Below, one piece after another: positions 9,298-17,286 of a stretch of 34,020 nt of DNA; position 1 is the stretch's first letter, and every line of letters starts with the position of its first letter. Origin of the DNA: Solobacterium sp. (GTDB lineage: Bacteria; Bacillota_I; Bacilli_A; Erysipelotrichales; Erysipelotrichaceae); assembly GCA_017432325.1 (NCBI GenBank), contig JAFRJJ010000016.1:1-34020 (forward strand), written 5' to 3'. A program made the position numbers and the translations under genes. The notes beneath the pieces were generated by a model. That model worked only from the letters and a program-made list of their open reading frames with translations, ran no database searches and had not been told where the DNA came from.

Positions 9298-10989
9298 CTA
9301 AACCTTTCTGCCCATGTAGTACAGTTCCCCGTCTATTCTGCTGAACTGACAGAAGAACTCATATGCTTCAAATGACTCTGAGGGATACACCGCATGAGGC
9401 ATATCATCTACCGTACATACTGTTACCATCGGTATTCCCCGCTGATTCATATGGACCTTGTACCGCTTTCCTCCGACGCTGTATTCACTGTATTCCGTAC
9501 TGCTGAAGGCTTCTACCCAACGCATCAGTGCTTTGGATACACCGTCCTGTAGTCCGTAGGGATTATCTGCCTGTGTATCTGCAAAAGCGTTATCCTCGGC
9601 GCCGACGATCAGCTTTGTGCCAATCGGTCTTACCGGTGTGTGGGTATCATCTTCACGTATGCCGTTGTGATACCTGACACCGAAGCCGCTGAAGCAGCAG
9701 ATAGCCGCAAACAGATCGGAAGCCTGAATACCAAGGTCATAAGACATACAGCCGCCGCTGGAGAATCCGCATGCATAGATCCTGGAATGATCGATCTTTC
9801 TCCTGCGTTCCTCTTCCGAAACAACCGTGCGGATAAACTTCACATCATCGAAGTTTTTGCCGGCACAGTTTCCCTGCCAGAGCGGTACGTTAGGCACACT
9901 GTTTTCCGACATCCGATAGATTCCTGCTCTCGGAAATACAGCAATGAATCCGAACTGTTCTGCTGCCCATGCCATTGAAGTCAAATCAAAGATGATCTCC
10001 GAAGACTGTGTACGCCCATGCATAACAACCACCAGCGGTACCTCTGTATTCCCGTTGCGGACACTTTCCGGTACATATTCCAGCCAGGTTCTTGTGTAAC
10101 CATCGATCTCTGTGCTGTATTCTTCGGCACCGTATTCCCGCCAGTCTGTGTAGGGACGCATGTGTTTGCGGGCAATTCCGCGGTGTCTTCTGTTTTTCTT
10201 CAGGAACTGCCAGAATCTCCGGATCGTTCTCTGCAGATCACTGTACTCCGAGGTCTCATAGGTGAGGCGGATCTCGGAAACCTGAACATCGTTGATACTG
10301 AACTGCCTGTTTACGGGCGAAGGACGGAAGATCAGATCTGCGCCTTCTCCGCTGTATGTTTCCGATGTTGTACGGTTCTGTGCCTGCCAGTAGGCAAGCA
10401 GTCTGTCGGAAGCTCTGTTTTCTACCGGCAGTGCCATGTATACGGGCATCTGCACCGGTCCGTCTGCAAAAGCCTGTGTATGCAGGAAGTCTGTAATCTC
10501 TTCACAGATCGTTCCTGTGCTTGCAACTCCCGACCAGTTCTCCGGCATCTTTGCGGCCGCTTCATGAACAGGTGTACTGCCGTCACCGACACCGATCAGG
10601 TATATGCATTCCTGAACGAGGATATAGTGTTCTCTTCCCAGAATCTTCTTATAAACAGCATTGAGGTAGTCTGCATCTCTGCCGGCTGTATCCCAGCCTC
10701 CGTTGTCGGGAACTGCCAGGATCACATACAGCTTTTCTTCCGCCGCCAGTTCTGTAAGACCGCTCTCACGCAGGAACTGTACCGGGTCTGCATCACTCGG
10801 AAGTGCTGTCACAAGCACCGGACGTGAAGCTGTCAGATCCGGTGCCAGGTATATGTAGAATCTTCTTGTTTTACTGTTGACTTCGATTTCTTCTTCATAT
10901 AAGCCTGTAAACAGGCAGTTATGCATCTTCCCGGGATCGGGCTGTATATCTGCAGATGAAGCAGGGAAATGTCTGATCGTAAGGTTCAT
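9298..10989 (-). CDS. Two-domain esterase 2, paralogue of esterase 1
   Basis: A 563-residue protein with the same bipartite plan as the product of 5104-6852. The C-terminal hydrolase (about 295-550) has VPLVVVMHGRTQSS, the lipase box GFSSGG with Ser410, an acidic GAEDNA segment and a catalytic-type His in DDMPHAV (about 532). The N-terminal half (about 40-210) is a degenerate hydrolase whose box reads GVGDG (133-137), again with Gly for Ser. Its tail is shorter and lacks the beta module of esterase 1. No signal peptide is present. AGGAG precedes the ATG. The shared loss of the N-terminal nucleophile suggests that domain was kept for substrate binding or oligomerisation. Confidence 0.8.
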   Translation of the reverse strand: MNLTIRHFPASSADIQPDPGKMHNCLFTGLYEEEIEVNSKTRRFYIYLAPDLTASRPVLVTALPSDADPVQFLRESGLTELAAEEKLYVILAVPDNGGWDTAGRDADYLNAVYKKILGREHYILVQECIYLIGVGDGSTPVHEAAAKMPENWSGVASTGTICEEITDFLHTQAFADGPVQMPVYMALPVENRASDRLLAYWQAQNRTTSETYSGEGADLIFRPSPVNRQFSINDVQVSEIRLTYETSEYSDLQRTIRRFWQFLKKNRRHRGIARKHMRPYTDWREYGAEEYSTEIDGYTRTWLEYVPESVRNGNTEVPLVVVMHGRTQSSEIIFDLTSMAWAAEQFGFIAVFPRAGIYRMSENSVPNVPLWQGNCAGKNFDDVKFIRTVVSEEERRRKIDHSRIYACGFSSGGCMSYDLGIQASDLFAAICCFSGFGVRYHNGIREDDTHTPVRPIGTKLIVGAEDNAFADTQADNPYGLQDGVSKALMRWVEAFSSTEYSEYSVGGKRYKVHMNQRGIPMVTVCTVDDMPHAVYPSESFEAYEFFCQFSRIDGELYYMGRKV

Positions 10990-11015
10990 GTGTATCTTCT
11001 CCTAATGTATTGACA

Positions 11016-11057
11016 GGAGGTGTCCCGGGGTGAGAGGGTGGATTTTGGAACACCTCC
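11016..11057 (-). other. Intercistronic hairpin between the lyase and esterase 2
   Basis: GGAGGTGT (11016-11023) pairs with ACACCTCC (11050-11057) across a G-rich loop in the 79-base gap. No U-tract follows on the minus strand. A processing or stability element is the simplest reading. Confidence 0.45.
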
Positions 11058-11068
11058 CGTTCTTCAAA

Positions 11069-11968
11069 TCAGAAACCCTTCTGTTCTACAGAGATCTGAA
11101 TATGATGACCGCTGTAGTTTCCGGGGATCTTCTCAACTTCATACTTAGCGGCTTCCACCAGTTTTTTCTGATCTACACCGGTTTCATAGTCTTCAAGATT
11201 CAGCAGGTAGACAAAGTCTTCGGTAGCTGTATTGCCTGTCGCTCCGGGTGCGAACGGACATCCGCCGAGACCGCCGAGGGTCGTCTGTACGGTATCCACA
11301 CCGACTCTGACGGCTTCCAGGCTGTTCAGGATACCCATATTCCGGGTGTCATGAATATGTACGGAGAAGTGTGTATCGGGGAATGTTTTCAGCAGTGTTG
11401 TGAAGACATCTCTGACCTGGCTGGGATATGCAACACCGATCGTGTCGCAGATATTGAAGTTACGGATGCCCTTATCGTGGAGCTTACCGACAAAGTCAAC
11501 CAGTTCCGGAGTTGTCTTTCGTCCTTCAAACGGACAGCCGAAGGCAGTAGCGATATCTACATCCAGTGTCAGTTCCGGGAAGGTATCCATGATCTGTTTA
11601 AACTCATCCATGGACTGTTCATGTGTCTTGCGTACGTTGTTCAGGTTATGGGAGACACTCAGGGAGATGACCGGTGTTACTTTTTTCAGTCCTGCCGCAA
11701 CAGCGTTCTGGGCACCTCTGAAATTCGGCACCAGAGCGAAGAAGTCCAGATCAGGATACTTATTGATGCAGTAGGAAGCGACTTGTGCAGCGTCACTCAT
11801 CTGCGGAATCGCCTTGGGGCTGACGAAGCTTGTACACTGGATATGCTTTACTCCGGAAGCAATGATCCTGTCGATGATCTCGATCTTTGTCTCAGTCGGA
11901 ATCTGCATGCAGGAGATACTCTGGAAGCCGTCACGGGGACCGATCTCCACTACATTTACTTTTGTCAT
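11069..11968 (-). CDS. HMG-CoA lyase family enzyme
   Basis: A 299-residue DRE-TIM metallolyase. The N-terminal GPRDGFQS carries the catalytic Arg and metal-ligand Asp. HIHDTRNMG supplies metal-binding histidines, and GGLGGCPFAPGATGN matches the HMG-CoA lyase signature with its active-site Cys. Such enzymes split 3-hydroxy-3-methylglutaryl-CoA into acetyl-CoA and acetoacetate; relatives cleave other 3-hydroxy-acyl-CoAs. The start overlaps the CoA-transferase stop by one base (TGATG), and GGAG lies just upstream, so translation is coupled. With the CoA-transferase it forms an activate-and-cleave pair. HMG-CoA or a related branched hydroxyacyl-CoA is the likely substrate, but the exact acid is not shown by sequence. 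Confidence 0.88.
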   Translation of the reverse strand: MTKVNVVEIGPRDGFQSISCMQIPTETKIEIIDRIIASGVKHIQCTSFVSPKAIPQMSDAAQVASYCINKYPDLDFFALVPNFRGAQNAVAAGLKKVTPVISLSVSHNLNNVRKTHEQSMDEFKQIMDTFPELTLDVDIATAFGCPFEGRKTTPELVDFVGKLHDKGIRNFNICDTIGVAYPSQVRDVFTTLLKTFPDTHFSVHIHDTRNMGILNSLEAVRVGVDTVQTTLGGLGGCPFAPGATGNTATEDFVYLLNLEDYETGVDQKKLVEAAKYEVEKIPGNYSGHHIQISVEQKGF

Positions 11969-13164
11969 CAGAAAGCTCCTTTCTCTTTGTATGCTTCATA
12001 CTGTTCATGTGTATAACCAAGTTCATCTTTGAGGATCGTCTCTGTATCTTCACCGAGCAGCGGTGCTGTCTTTCTGAGAGATACAGGATGTTCCGTGAAC
12101 TTCAGCTGGTTGCCCGTGATTTTGATGCGGCCTGCGATCGGATGATCTGTTTCGATAAACATTCTTCTTGCTTCGGCAATATGGGGATCTTTGACTACTC
12201 TGTCCAGTGTGTTGACGGGACTTGCGGGCACACCCTGAGCCAGGCAGAGTTCTACGACTTCATCGATCGTCTTATCTCTTGTCCAGTCTTCAATGATCGG
12301 TTTCAGGTGCTCGTAATTCGTCACACGTTTGACGTTGCCGTCAAATTCTTCTGCTTTGAGTCTGTCATCTTTGATGATCGTCTTCAGGATGTTGTAGAGC
12401 TTATCGTTTCCTGCAGCGATGACGACCAGTCCGTCCTTTGCCTGAAAGGTGTCATACGGTGCGATAGCTTCATACTTATTGCCTGTAGGCTGAGGAATAC
12501 GTCCTGTGCAGAGGTAGATCATATTGATGATCTCCAGTGCGGATACCGTGGAATCTACCAGGGAGACATCGACCATCTCGCCTTCGCCGGTCTTCAGTCT
12601 GTTGGCATACGCTGCCAGGATACCGATACATACGCTCATACCGCCAAGGACATCGGAGATCGCTGTACCTGTTCTTGTCGGCTGACCGCCCGGCCATCCG
12701 GTAACACTCATCAGTCCGCTCATTGCCTGACCGACAATGTCATATCCTGCTCTCTGTGAGTAAGGGCCGTACTGTCCGAAACCGGAAACGGCACCGTAGA
12801 TCAGCGCAGGATTGATCTTCTTCAGTTCGCTGTAGCCAAGGCCAAGTCTGTCCATAACACCCGGTCTGTAGTTTTCAACAACGATATCAGCTTTCTTCAC
12901 CAGTTCTCTGAAGATCTCCTTGCCTTCTTCCGTCTTCAGATTCAGGGTCATACCACGCTTGTTTCTGTTCAGGTTGATGTAGTAAGCACTCTCGCCGTTG
13001 ACAAGCGGGGCATTTCTTCTGGCATCATCACCTCTGCCCGGCATCTCGATCTTGATCACATCTGCGCCCATGTCGGCGAGCATCATGCAGCAATACGGTC
13101 CTGCCAGTACTCTTGTCAGATCCAGTACTGTAACACCGCTGAGTAATCCCTTTTTCTGTTCCAT
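11968..13164 (-). CDS. Family III (CaiB/Frc) CoA-transferase
   Basis: A 398-residue CoA-transferase that moves CoA from a donor acyl-CoA to a carboxylic acid without ATP. The hallmarks are LDLTRVLAGPYCCMMLADMGADVIKIE at the start of the fold (nucleotide/CoA region), ENYRPGVMDRLGLGY, and the catalytic Asp (about residue 171) in GTAISDVLGG. Length is normal for the family. It is the first gene of the long operon, 280 bases from the transketolase terminator, so a promoter must lie in 13165-13410. It would activate the acid that the downstream lyase cleaves. Confidence 0.9.
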   Translation of the reverse strand: MEQKKGLLSGVTVLDLTRVLAGPYCCMMLADMGADVIKIEMPGRGDDARRNAPLVNGESAYYINLNRNKRGMTLNLKTEEGKEIFRELVKKADIVVENYRPGVMDRLGLGYSELKKINPALIYGAVSGFGQYGPYSQRAGYDIVGQAMSGLMSVTGWPGGQPTRTGTAISDVLGGMSVCIGILAAYANRLKTGEGEMVDVSLVDSTVSALEIINMIYLCTGRIPQPTGNKYEAIAPYDTFQAKDGLVVIAAGNDKLYNILKTIIKDDRLKAEEFDGNVKRVTNYEHLKPIIEDWTRDKTIDEVVELCLAQGVPASPVNTLDRVVKDPHIAEARRMFIETDHPIAGRIKITGNQLKFTEHPVSLRKTAPLLGEDTETILKDELGYTHEQYEAYKEKGAF

Positions 13165-13314
13165 GTTTCTTACCTCTGTTTCCTCCGTTTCACGGTTCTT
13201 CAGCTCCGTGTTTTTGTTTACAGCTAAAACTTATCACCCGGTTTTTTTACGGTAAAACGCTTACAGTTTTTTTGATTTTTTGTTTAAATTTGTTGCCAAA
13301 ACGCAAATATAGGC

Positions 13315-13355
13315 TGTTTTGAAACATTTTTATTCACTTTTTGAGCGCCTTTTCT
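13315..13355 (-). promoter_or_regulatory. Candidate operator of the long catabolic operon (site B)
   Basis: A palindrome TGTTTTGAAACA (13315-13326) is followed by a T-rich block. From 13321 on, 25 of 35 bases match the stretch from 15327 without gaps: GAAACATTTTT, then CTTTTT, GCG and CTT at equal spacing. The same arrangement lies before the transketolase operon. I infer a shared binding site for the divergent regulator. The 13165-13410 region holds no gene. Confidence 0.5.
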
Positions 13356-13410
13356 GCGTTAGTACTTTTTCTCACTCTGTTTCCCGTTAAAGCAGACAGA
13401 GATTTTTCAC

Positions 13411-13441
13411 AAAAAAAGCGGAATATGTTTCCGCATATTCC
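13411..13441 (-). terminator. Rho-independent terminator of the transketolase operon
   Basis: On the minus strand GGAATATG, loop CGGAAA, CATATTCC, then GC and seven T. It begins two bases past the transketolase stop and separates that unit from the CoA-transferase operon. Confidence 0.88.
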
Positions 13442-13442
13442 A

Positions 13443-14384
13443 CTACTTTCTGCTCAGTGCTTTTCTGACCTTTTCCGCTATATGTTCAGCTGTCAGTCCA
13501 TATTTACACATCAGTTCTTCAGGCTTTCCGGATTCACCGAAAGTATCTTCGGTTCCGACCATCTCCACCGGCACCGGATGATTCCTGACCAGACACTCCG
13601 CCACGGCGCTGCCGAGACCTCCTGCGATCTGGTGCTCTTCCGCCGTCACGATACAGCCGGTCTCTTCCGTTGCCCGGATCACGCTCTCTTCATCCAGAGG
13701 CTTCACGGTATGCATGTCGATCACCTGCACGGATATGCCTTCTTCTGTCAGGCTCTCCGCTGCCTGCAGTGCCTCGTATACCATTGCACCATTCGCAAAG
13801 ACCGTCACATCCGTGCCTTCCCTGCAGAGCCTTGCCTTCCCGATCTCAAACGGTGTTTCTTCCCCTGTCACCACAGGTACAGCTTCCCTGCCGAAACGGA
13901 TGAAACATGGTCCTTTTCTCTCTGCCATGGCCAGCGCTGCCTTGCGTGTCTCTTCGGCATCACACGGTACGATCACCGTCATCTTCGGCAGTACTCTCAT
14001 CAGCGCAACATCTTCCAGTGCCTGATGTGTAGCGCCGTCAGGTCCTACAGAGATACCGGCATGCGCACCTGCCAGCTTGACATTCAGGTTGTTGTAACAG
14101 ACGGTGGTGCGGATCTGATCCCAGGCTCTTCCGGACAGGAATACACCGTACGTCGAGACAAACGGAGTCATCCCCGCAAGTGCCATTCCCGCCGCCGTAC
14201 CGACCATATCCTGTTCGGCAATTCCCATATCCATAAATTTCTCCGGATATCTGTCTCTGATCCAGACCGTACGCGTAGACTTGGCCACATCCGCATCCAG
14301 CACCATAACATCATTTCTCTTCTCACACAGTTCCAGCAATGCCTTGCCGTAACCATCTCTCATCGGTACCTTCTTATTCATCAT
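13443..14384 (-). CDS. Transketolase, C-terminal subunit (split form)
   Basis: A 313-residue protein with the pyrimidine-binding and C-terminal domains of transketolase. Visible motifs are GIAEQDMVGTAAGMAL (with the Glu that activates thiamine diphosphate), FVSTYGVFL, GPDGATHQALEDVALMR, FIRFGRE and the C-terminal TAEEH. It works with the N-terminal subunit encoded just upstream to transfer a two-carbon ketol unit between sugars. The ATG overlaps the end of the upstream gene by 11 bases. The pair is its own transcription unit with a terminator. Split transketolases in carbohydrate-acid loci often act on unusual ketoses (for example apulose 4-phosphate), but the sugar here is not known. Confidence 0.9.
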   Translation of the reverse strand: MMNKKVPMRDGYGKALLELCEKRNDVMVLDADVAKSTRTVWIRDRYPEKFMDMGIAEQDMVGTAAGMALAGMTPFVSTYGVFLSGRAWDQIRTTVCYNNLNVKLAGAHAGISVGPDGATHQALEDVALMRVLPKMTVIVPCDAEETRKAALAMAERKGPCFIRFGREAVPVVTGEETPFEIGKARLCREGTDVTVFANGAMVYEALQAAESLTEEGISVQVIDMHTVKPLDEESVIRATEETGCIVTAEEHQIAGGLGSAVAECLVRNHPVPVEMVGTEDTFGESGKPEELMCKYGLTAEHIAEKVRKALSRK

Positions 14385-15201
14385 CTGCTCCGTTTATCTC
14401 TCTCAATGCCTGTTTCAGCTGTTCCTCAACCGGCGTATTGCCGTGCCAGTTACAGTCATTCTCCATGAACGATACACCCTTACCCTTTACCGTTTCTGCA
14501 ATCAATACCGTGGGTTTTCCCTTATATGCCTCTGCCATGCGGAAAGCTGCCGTGATCTGTTCCATATCATGACCATCCAGCTGGATCACATTCCAGCCAA
14601 AGTCATGGAATTTCGCCGCAAGATTACCGAGATCCTTGATCTCTTCCGTAGTCCCGTCAAGTTGTACATGGTTGTAGTCCACAATGGCGCAAAGATTATC
14701 CAGTTTATGCTGTGCTGCTGTCATGACAGCTTCCCATACCTGCCCTTCCTGTAGTTCTCCGTCACCCAGAAGACAGTAAACGCGGTTGTTTCTGTTTTGT
14801 TTCTTAAAGGCAACAGCTAATCCGTTACTGATGGAAAGCCCCTGGCCGAGAGATCCGCTTGAACAGTCCAGCCCGGGTGTAAATTCCCTGTGCGGGTGTC
14901 CCTGCAGGATACTGCCGAGCTTACGCAGTGTCCAAAGTTCTGTTGCGGGGAAGAACCCTTTTCTTGCCAGAACGCTGTAGAGGACCGGTGCGACATGTCC
15001 CTTGGAGAGGATGAAACGATCTCTGTCTTCCCAATTGGGATGCTCCGGATCAACGTGGATGATATCGCCGAAATACAGTGCTGTCATGATGTCTGCTGCG
15101 GAGAGAGAACCTCCCGGATGTCCCGATCCTGCTTTATGGATCATGGTCAGGATATCACTGCGGATGATTCTGCTCATGCGGATCAGTTCTGCTGTAGTCA
15201 T
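14374..15201 (-). CDS. Transketolase, N-terminal subunit (thiamine diphosphate-binding)
   Basis: A 275-residue thiamine-diphosphate subunit. SGHPGGSLSAADIM near the N-terminus, SKGHVAPVLYSVLA, SSGSLGQGLS and the cofactor motif GDGELQEGQVWEA...LDN are all intact. AAAGGAG stands upstream of ATG 15201. It is the first gene leftward from the divergent promoter region shared with the regulator at 15412. The substrate-phosphate contacts of housekeeping transketolase cannot be compared by eye, so whether it serves the pentose pathway or the local pathway is open; its position favours the latter. Confidence 0.9.
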   Translation of the reverse strand: MTTAELIRMSRIIRSDILTMIHKAGSGHPGGSLSAADIMTALYFGDIIHVDPEHPNWEDRDRFILSKGHVAPVLYSVLARKGFFPATELWTLRKLGSILQGHPHREFTPGLDCSSGSLGQGLSISNGLAVAFKKQNRNNRVYCLLGDGELQEGQVWEAVMTAAQHKLDNLCAIVDYNHVQLDGTTEEIKDLGNLAAKFHDFGWNVIQLDGHDMEQITAAFRMAEAYKGKPTVLIAETVKGKGVSFMENDCNWHGNTPVEEQLKQALREINGADDE

Positions 15202-15316
15202 TTACGTACTCCTTTCTCATGTATATGGCTTAACACTAACACTCCGGTTTTTCTTCCGTCCAATTTCAGTATCCACAGCCATAAAAACTAAAAACCGTTT
15301 CACTGTATAATCTATT

Positions 15317-15361
15317 TGTCTCATATGAAACATTTTTTGACCCTTTTTCGGCGGCTTCTTC
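15317..15361 (-). promoter_or_regulatory. Candidate operator of the transketolase operon (site A)
   Basis: The inverted repeat TGTCTCATATGAAACA (15317-15332) overlaps the start of a T-rich block that matches site B at 13321 in 25 of 35 ungapped positions. It lies in the divergent region between transketolase and the regulator gene, where an autoregulated activator would bind. Confidence 0.5.
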
Positions 15362-15390
15362 TTGAAAACAGGCTTATTATTTGTTAACTT
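15362..15390 (+). promoter_or_regulatory. Candidate promoter of the regulator gene
   Basis: TTGAAA (15362-15367), a 17-base spacer, then TAACTT (15385-15390). It lies directly beside site A, and 21 bases before the regulator start. Confidence 0.4.
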
Positions 15391-15411
15391 GAGAAAAACA
15401 GGAGGCGGATC

Positions 15412-17274
15412 ATGGAGTATAAACTATGTTTTCTCGGCTACGGAAAGCTGACAGAGATCGGCAGAGAAGCTATACAGCGTCTGAATTTTACCGATACAGA
15501 GATCAAGGTGATCGAATGCACGGTGGATGATATGAGTGAACAGGTTAATGCCGCAATTGCGGAAGGCTATGAGATCTTTATCGGCGGTTCCGCAAATGCC
15601 GCAGAGTTTGTCCGTACAATCAACCGTAATCTGATCAAGATCCCCACCCTGTATCCCGATTATGTGCACGCAATCAGAAAAGCTCTGCAGCTTGGCAGTC
15701 ATCCGGCTGTAGCAGTATACAGACATTCAAAGATGATCGATCTTTCCGAGCTCAGTGAACTGATCGGCAGGGAAATCGAGACCATCCGTTATGAAGATGG
15801 GCACGAACTTTTGCACATGATTCAAAAGAGTCACGCAGATGTCATCATCGGTGCTTCCCATGCCAACCAGGCAGCTCTCAATGCCGGCAAGCAGTCCGTG
15901 CTCCTCTATCCCGGTGTAGATGCTGTCATGAGTGCCATTGAACAGGCAAGAAACTTTGCTGTTGACCTGTATAATGACCGCCGCACCAATGCCGTACTGC
16001 GTTCTATCGTCAACAATTCCACTTTCGGTCTGATCGTCTCTGATACTGACAACCGCATCATCATGTTTAACAGTGCTGCCCAGCAGCTTACAGGTATCTC
16101 TTCCCGGGAAGTACGCGGACAGAATATGTCTGTTTACTTTCCCAACCTGAATACCGATCGTTTTCTGCAGAGCCGGGAAGACCGCCGGGATGAGTATCAC
16201 CTGATCAGTGATTCCATGTTTCGCTGTTCACAGTCCAAGATCCTTGCGAACGGTGAGACTGTCGGTGTGCTGACGATTCTGAATCATGATACACGTTCAC
16301 GCCGGCATAACGAGGCACACACGCGGAAAGCACTGCCTCCCGTGCTGAAAACATTTGAGGATCTGAAGTATTCCTCTGCTTCTGTACGGACATTAACCAA
16401 GCAGGCACAAAAGTATGCACGAACACCCCACAATCTGCTGATCATCGGTGAAGAAAGCACGCATCGGGAAATCATAGCGCAATGTATACATAATGCCTCC
16501 TCCTACAGCCGGGGACCGTATGTCCGCATCGATCTCTCTTCCCTGGGTTCTTCCGATCCCGGACAGTTTCTGCTTGGCTATGATGAACATGGTGAACATA
16601 CCTCCGGCCTGCTTGAACAAGCCAATCATGGCACAGCTGTACTGGAACATCTCACGGATGCCAATATCAGTGCGATCAACATCCTGATCTCTGTCATGAG
16701 TATGCATTCTCTGCGTCCTCTCGGCAGTACGCACAGTATGCCTGTAGATATCCGCTTTATCACGATCCTGACAGAAGAAGAACTGAAAAAGCTACCTGCC
16801 GGTCAGCGAAGCCGTCTGGGTATCTTCCGTTTGGATGTGCCTTCTCTGCGGGAAAGAAAAGAAGATCTGTTCGATCTCTTTCTCAGTCACCTGAACAAGC
16901 TCAGTGATATCAAGACCAGGCCGCGTTCCATTACCCCGGAAATGAAAACACTTCTGGAATTCTATTCCTGGCCGGGCAACCTGGTGGAGCTGAGAGTTGC
17001 GGCCGAGCGATATCTTTATGCGGTATCTTCTGCCAGCAAGGCAACTGCCGGTATGCGCTATAAAACTCTGGTTACTTCCATCGGCGAAGATAACCTGTTC
17101 AGAGATATAACCGTGATGTATCCGATCCTGCTTGAAAAGGAAATCAGGGATTATGCCGCATTCCGGGAAGCTGTGGAAGCAGCTAAGGATATCCTCGGAT
17201 ACAACAACGATCAGATTGCTGACAGACTGGGTATCAGCCGCACTACCCTTTGGCGTTATCTGAAGGAAGCATAA
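15412..17274 (+). CDS. PrpR_N-PAS-AAA-Fis transcriptional regulator with a degenerate ATPase
   Basis: A 620-residue regulator. Residues 1-180 form a PrpR_N-type sensor domain (LCFLGYGKLTEIG, IFIGGSANA, IIGASHANQ), which in relatives senses organic acids. Residues 195-295 are a PAS domain (VLRSIVNNSTFGLIVSDTDN). Residues 315-535 match an NtrC-type AAA+ domain in its C-subdomain (LDVPSLRERKEDL, YSWPGNLVELR), but the Walker A site is GEESTHRE (346-353) instead of GESGTGKE, the GAFTGA loop is replaced at about 389-399, and the Walker B line reads HGTAVLEHL. The end (600-620) is a Fis-type helix-turn-helix, IADRLGISRTTLWRYL. Without GAFTGA it should not activate sigma-54, so it probably works on the main polymerase. 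CAGGAGG precedes the ATG. It likely controls both divergent minus-strand operons. Confidence 0.85.
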   Translation: MEYKLCFLGYGKLTEIGREAIQRLNFTDTEIKVIECTVDDMSEQVNAAIAEGYEIFIGGSANAAEFVRTINRNLIKIPTLYPDYVHAIRKALQLGSHPAVAVYRHSKMIDLSELSELIGREIETIRYEDGHELLHMIQKSHADVIIGASHANQAALNAGKQSVLLYPGVDAVMSAIEQARNFAVDLYNDRRTNAVLRSIVNNSTFGLIVSDTDNRIIMFNSAAQQLTGISSREVRGQNMSVYFPNLNTDRFLQSREDRRDEYHLISDSMFRCSQSKILANGETVGVLTILNHDTRSRRHNEAHTRKALPPVLKTFEDLKYSSASVRTLTKQAQKYARTPHNLLIIGEESTHREIIAQCIHNASSYSRGPYVRIDLSSLGSSDPGQFLLGYDEHGEHTSGLLEQANHGTAVLEHLTDANISAINILISVMSMHSLRPLGSTHSMPVDIRFITILTEEELKKLPAGQRSRLGIFRLDVPSLRERKEDLFDLFLSHLNKLSDIKTRPRSITPEMKTLLEFYSWPGNLVELRVAAERYLYAVSSASKATAGMRYKTLVTSIGEDNLFRDITVMYPILLEKEIRDYAAFREAVEAAKDILGYNNDQIADRLGISRTTLWRYLKEA

Positions 17275-17286
17275 CCAACATAAAAG

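Noticed and set aside
13252..13265. cre-like site GTAAAACGCTTACA for catabolite repression before the CoA-transferase operon
   Set aside because: It misses the invariant leading TG of the cre consensus (12 of 14 positions) and lies in a T/A-rich region where such matches are easy to find.
3835..14468. Many long plus-strand open frames opposite the catabolic operon
   Set aside because: They are antisense shadows of well-supported genes, with biased Cys/His/Arg-rich composition and no ribosome binding sites.
13165..15411. Sigma-54 (-24/-12) promoters for an NtrC-type activator
   Set aside because: No GG-N10-GC pair with the right context was found, and the regulator lacks GAFTGA.
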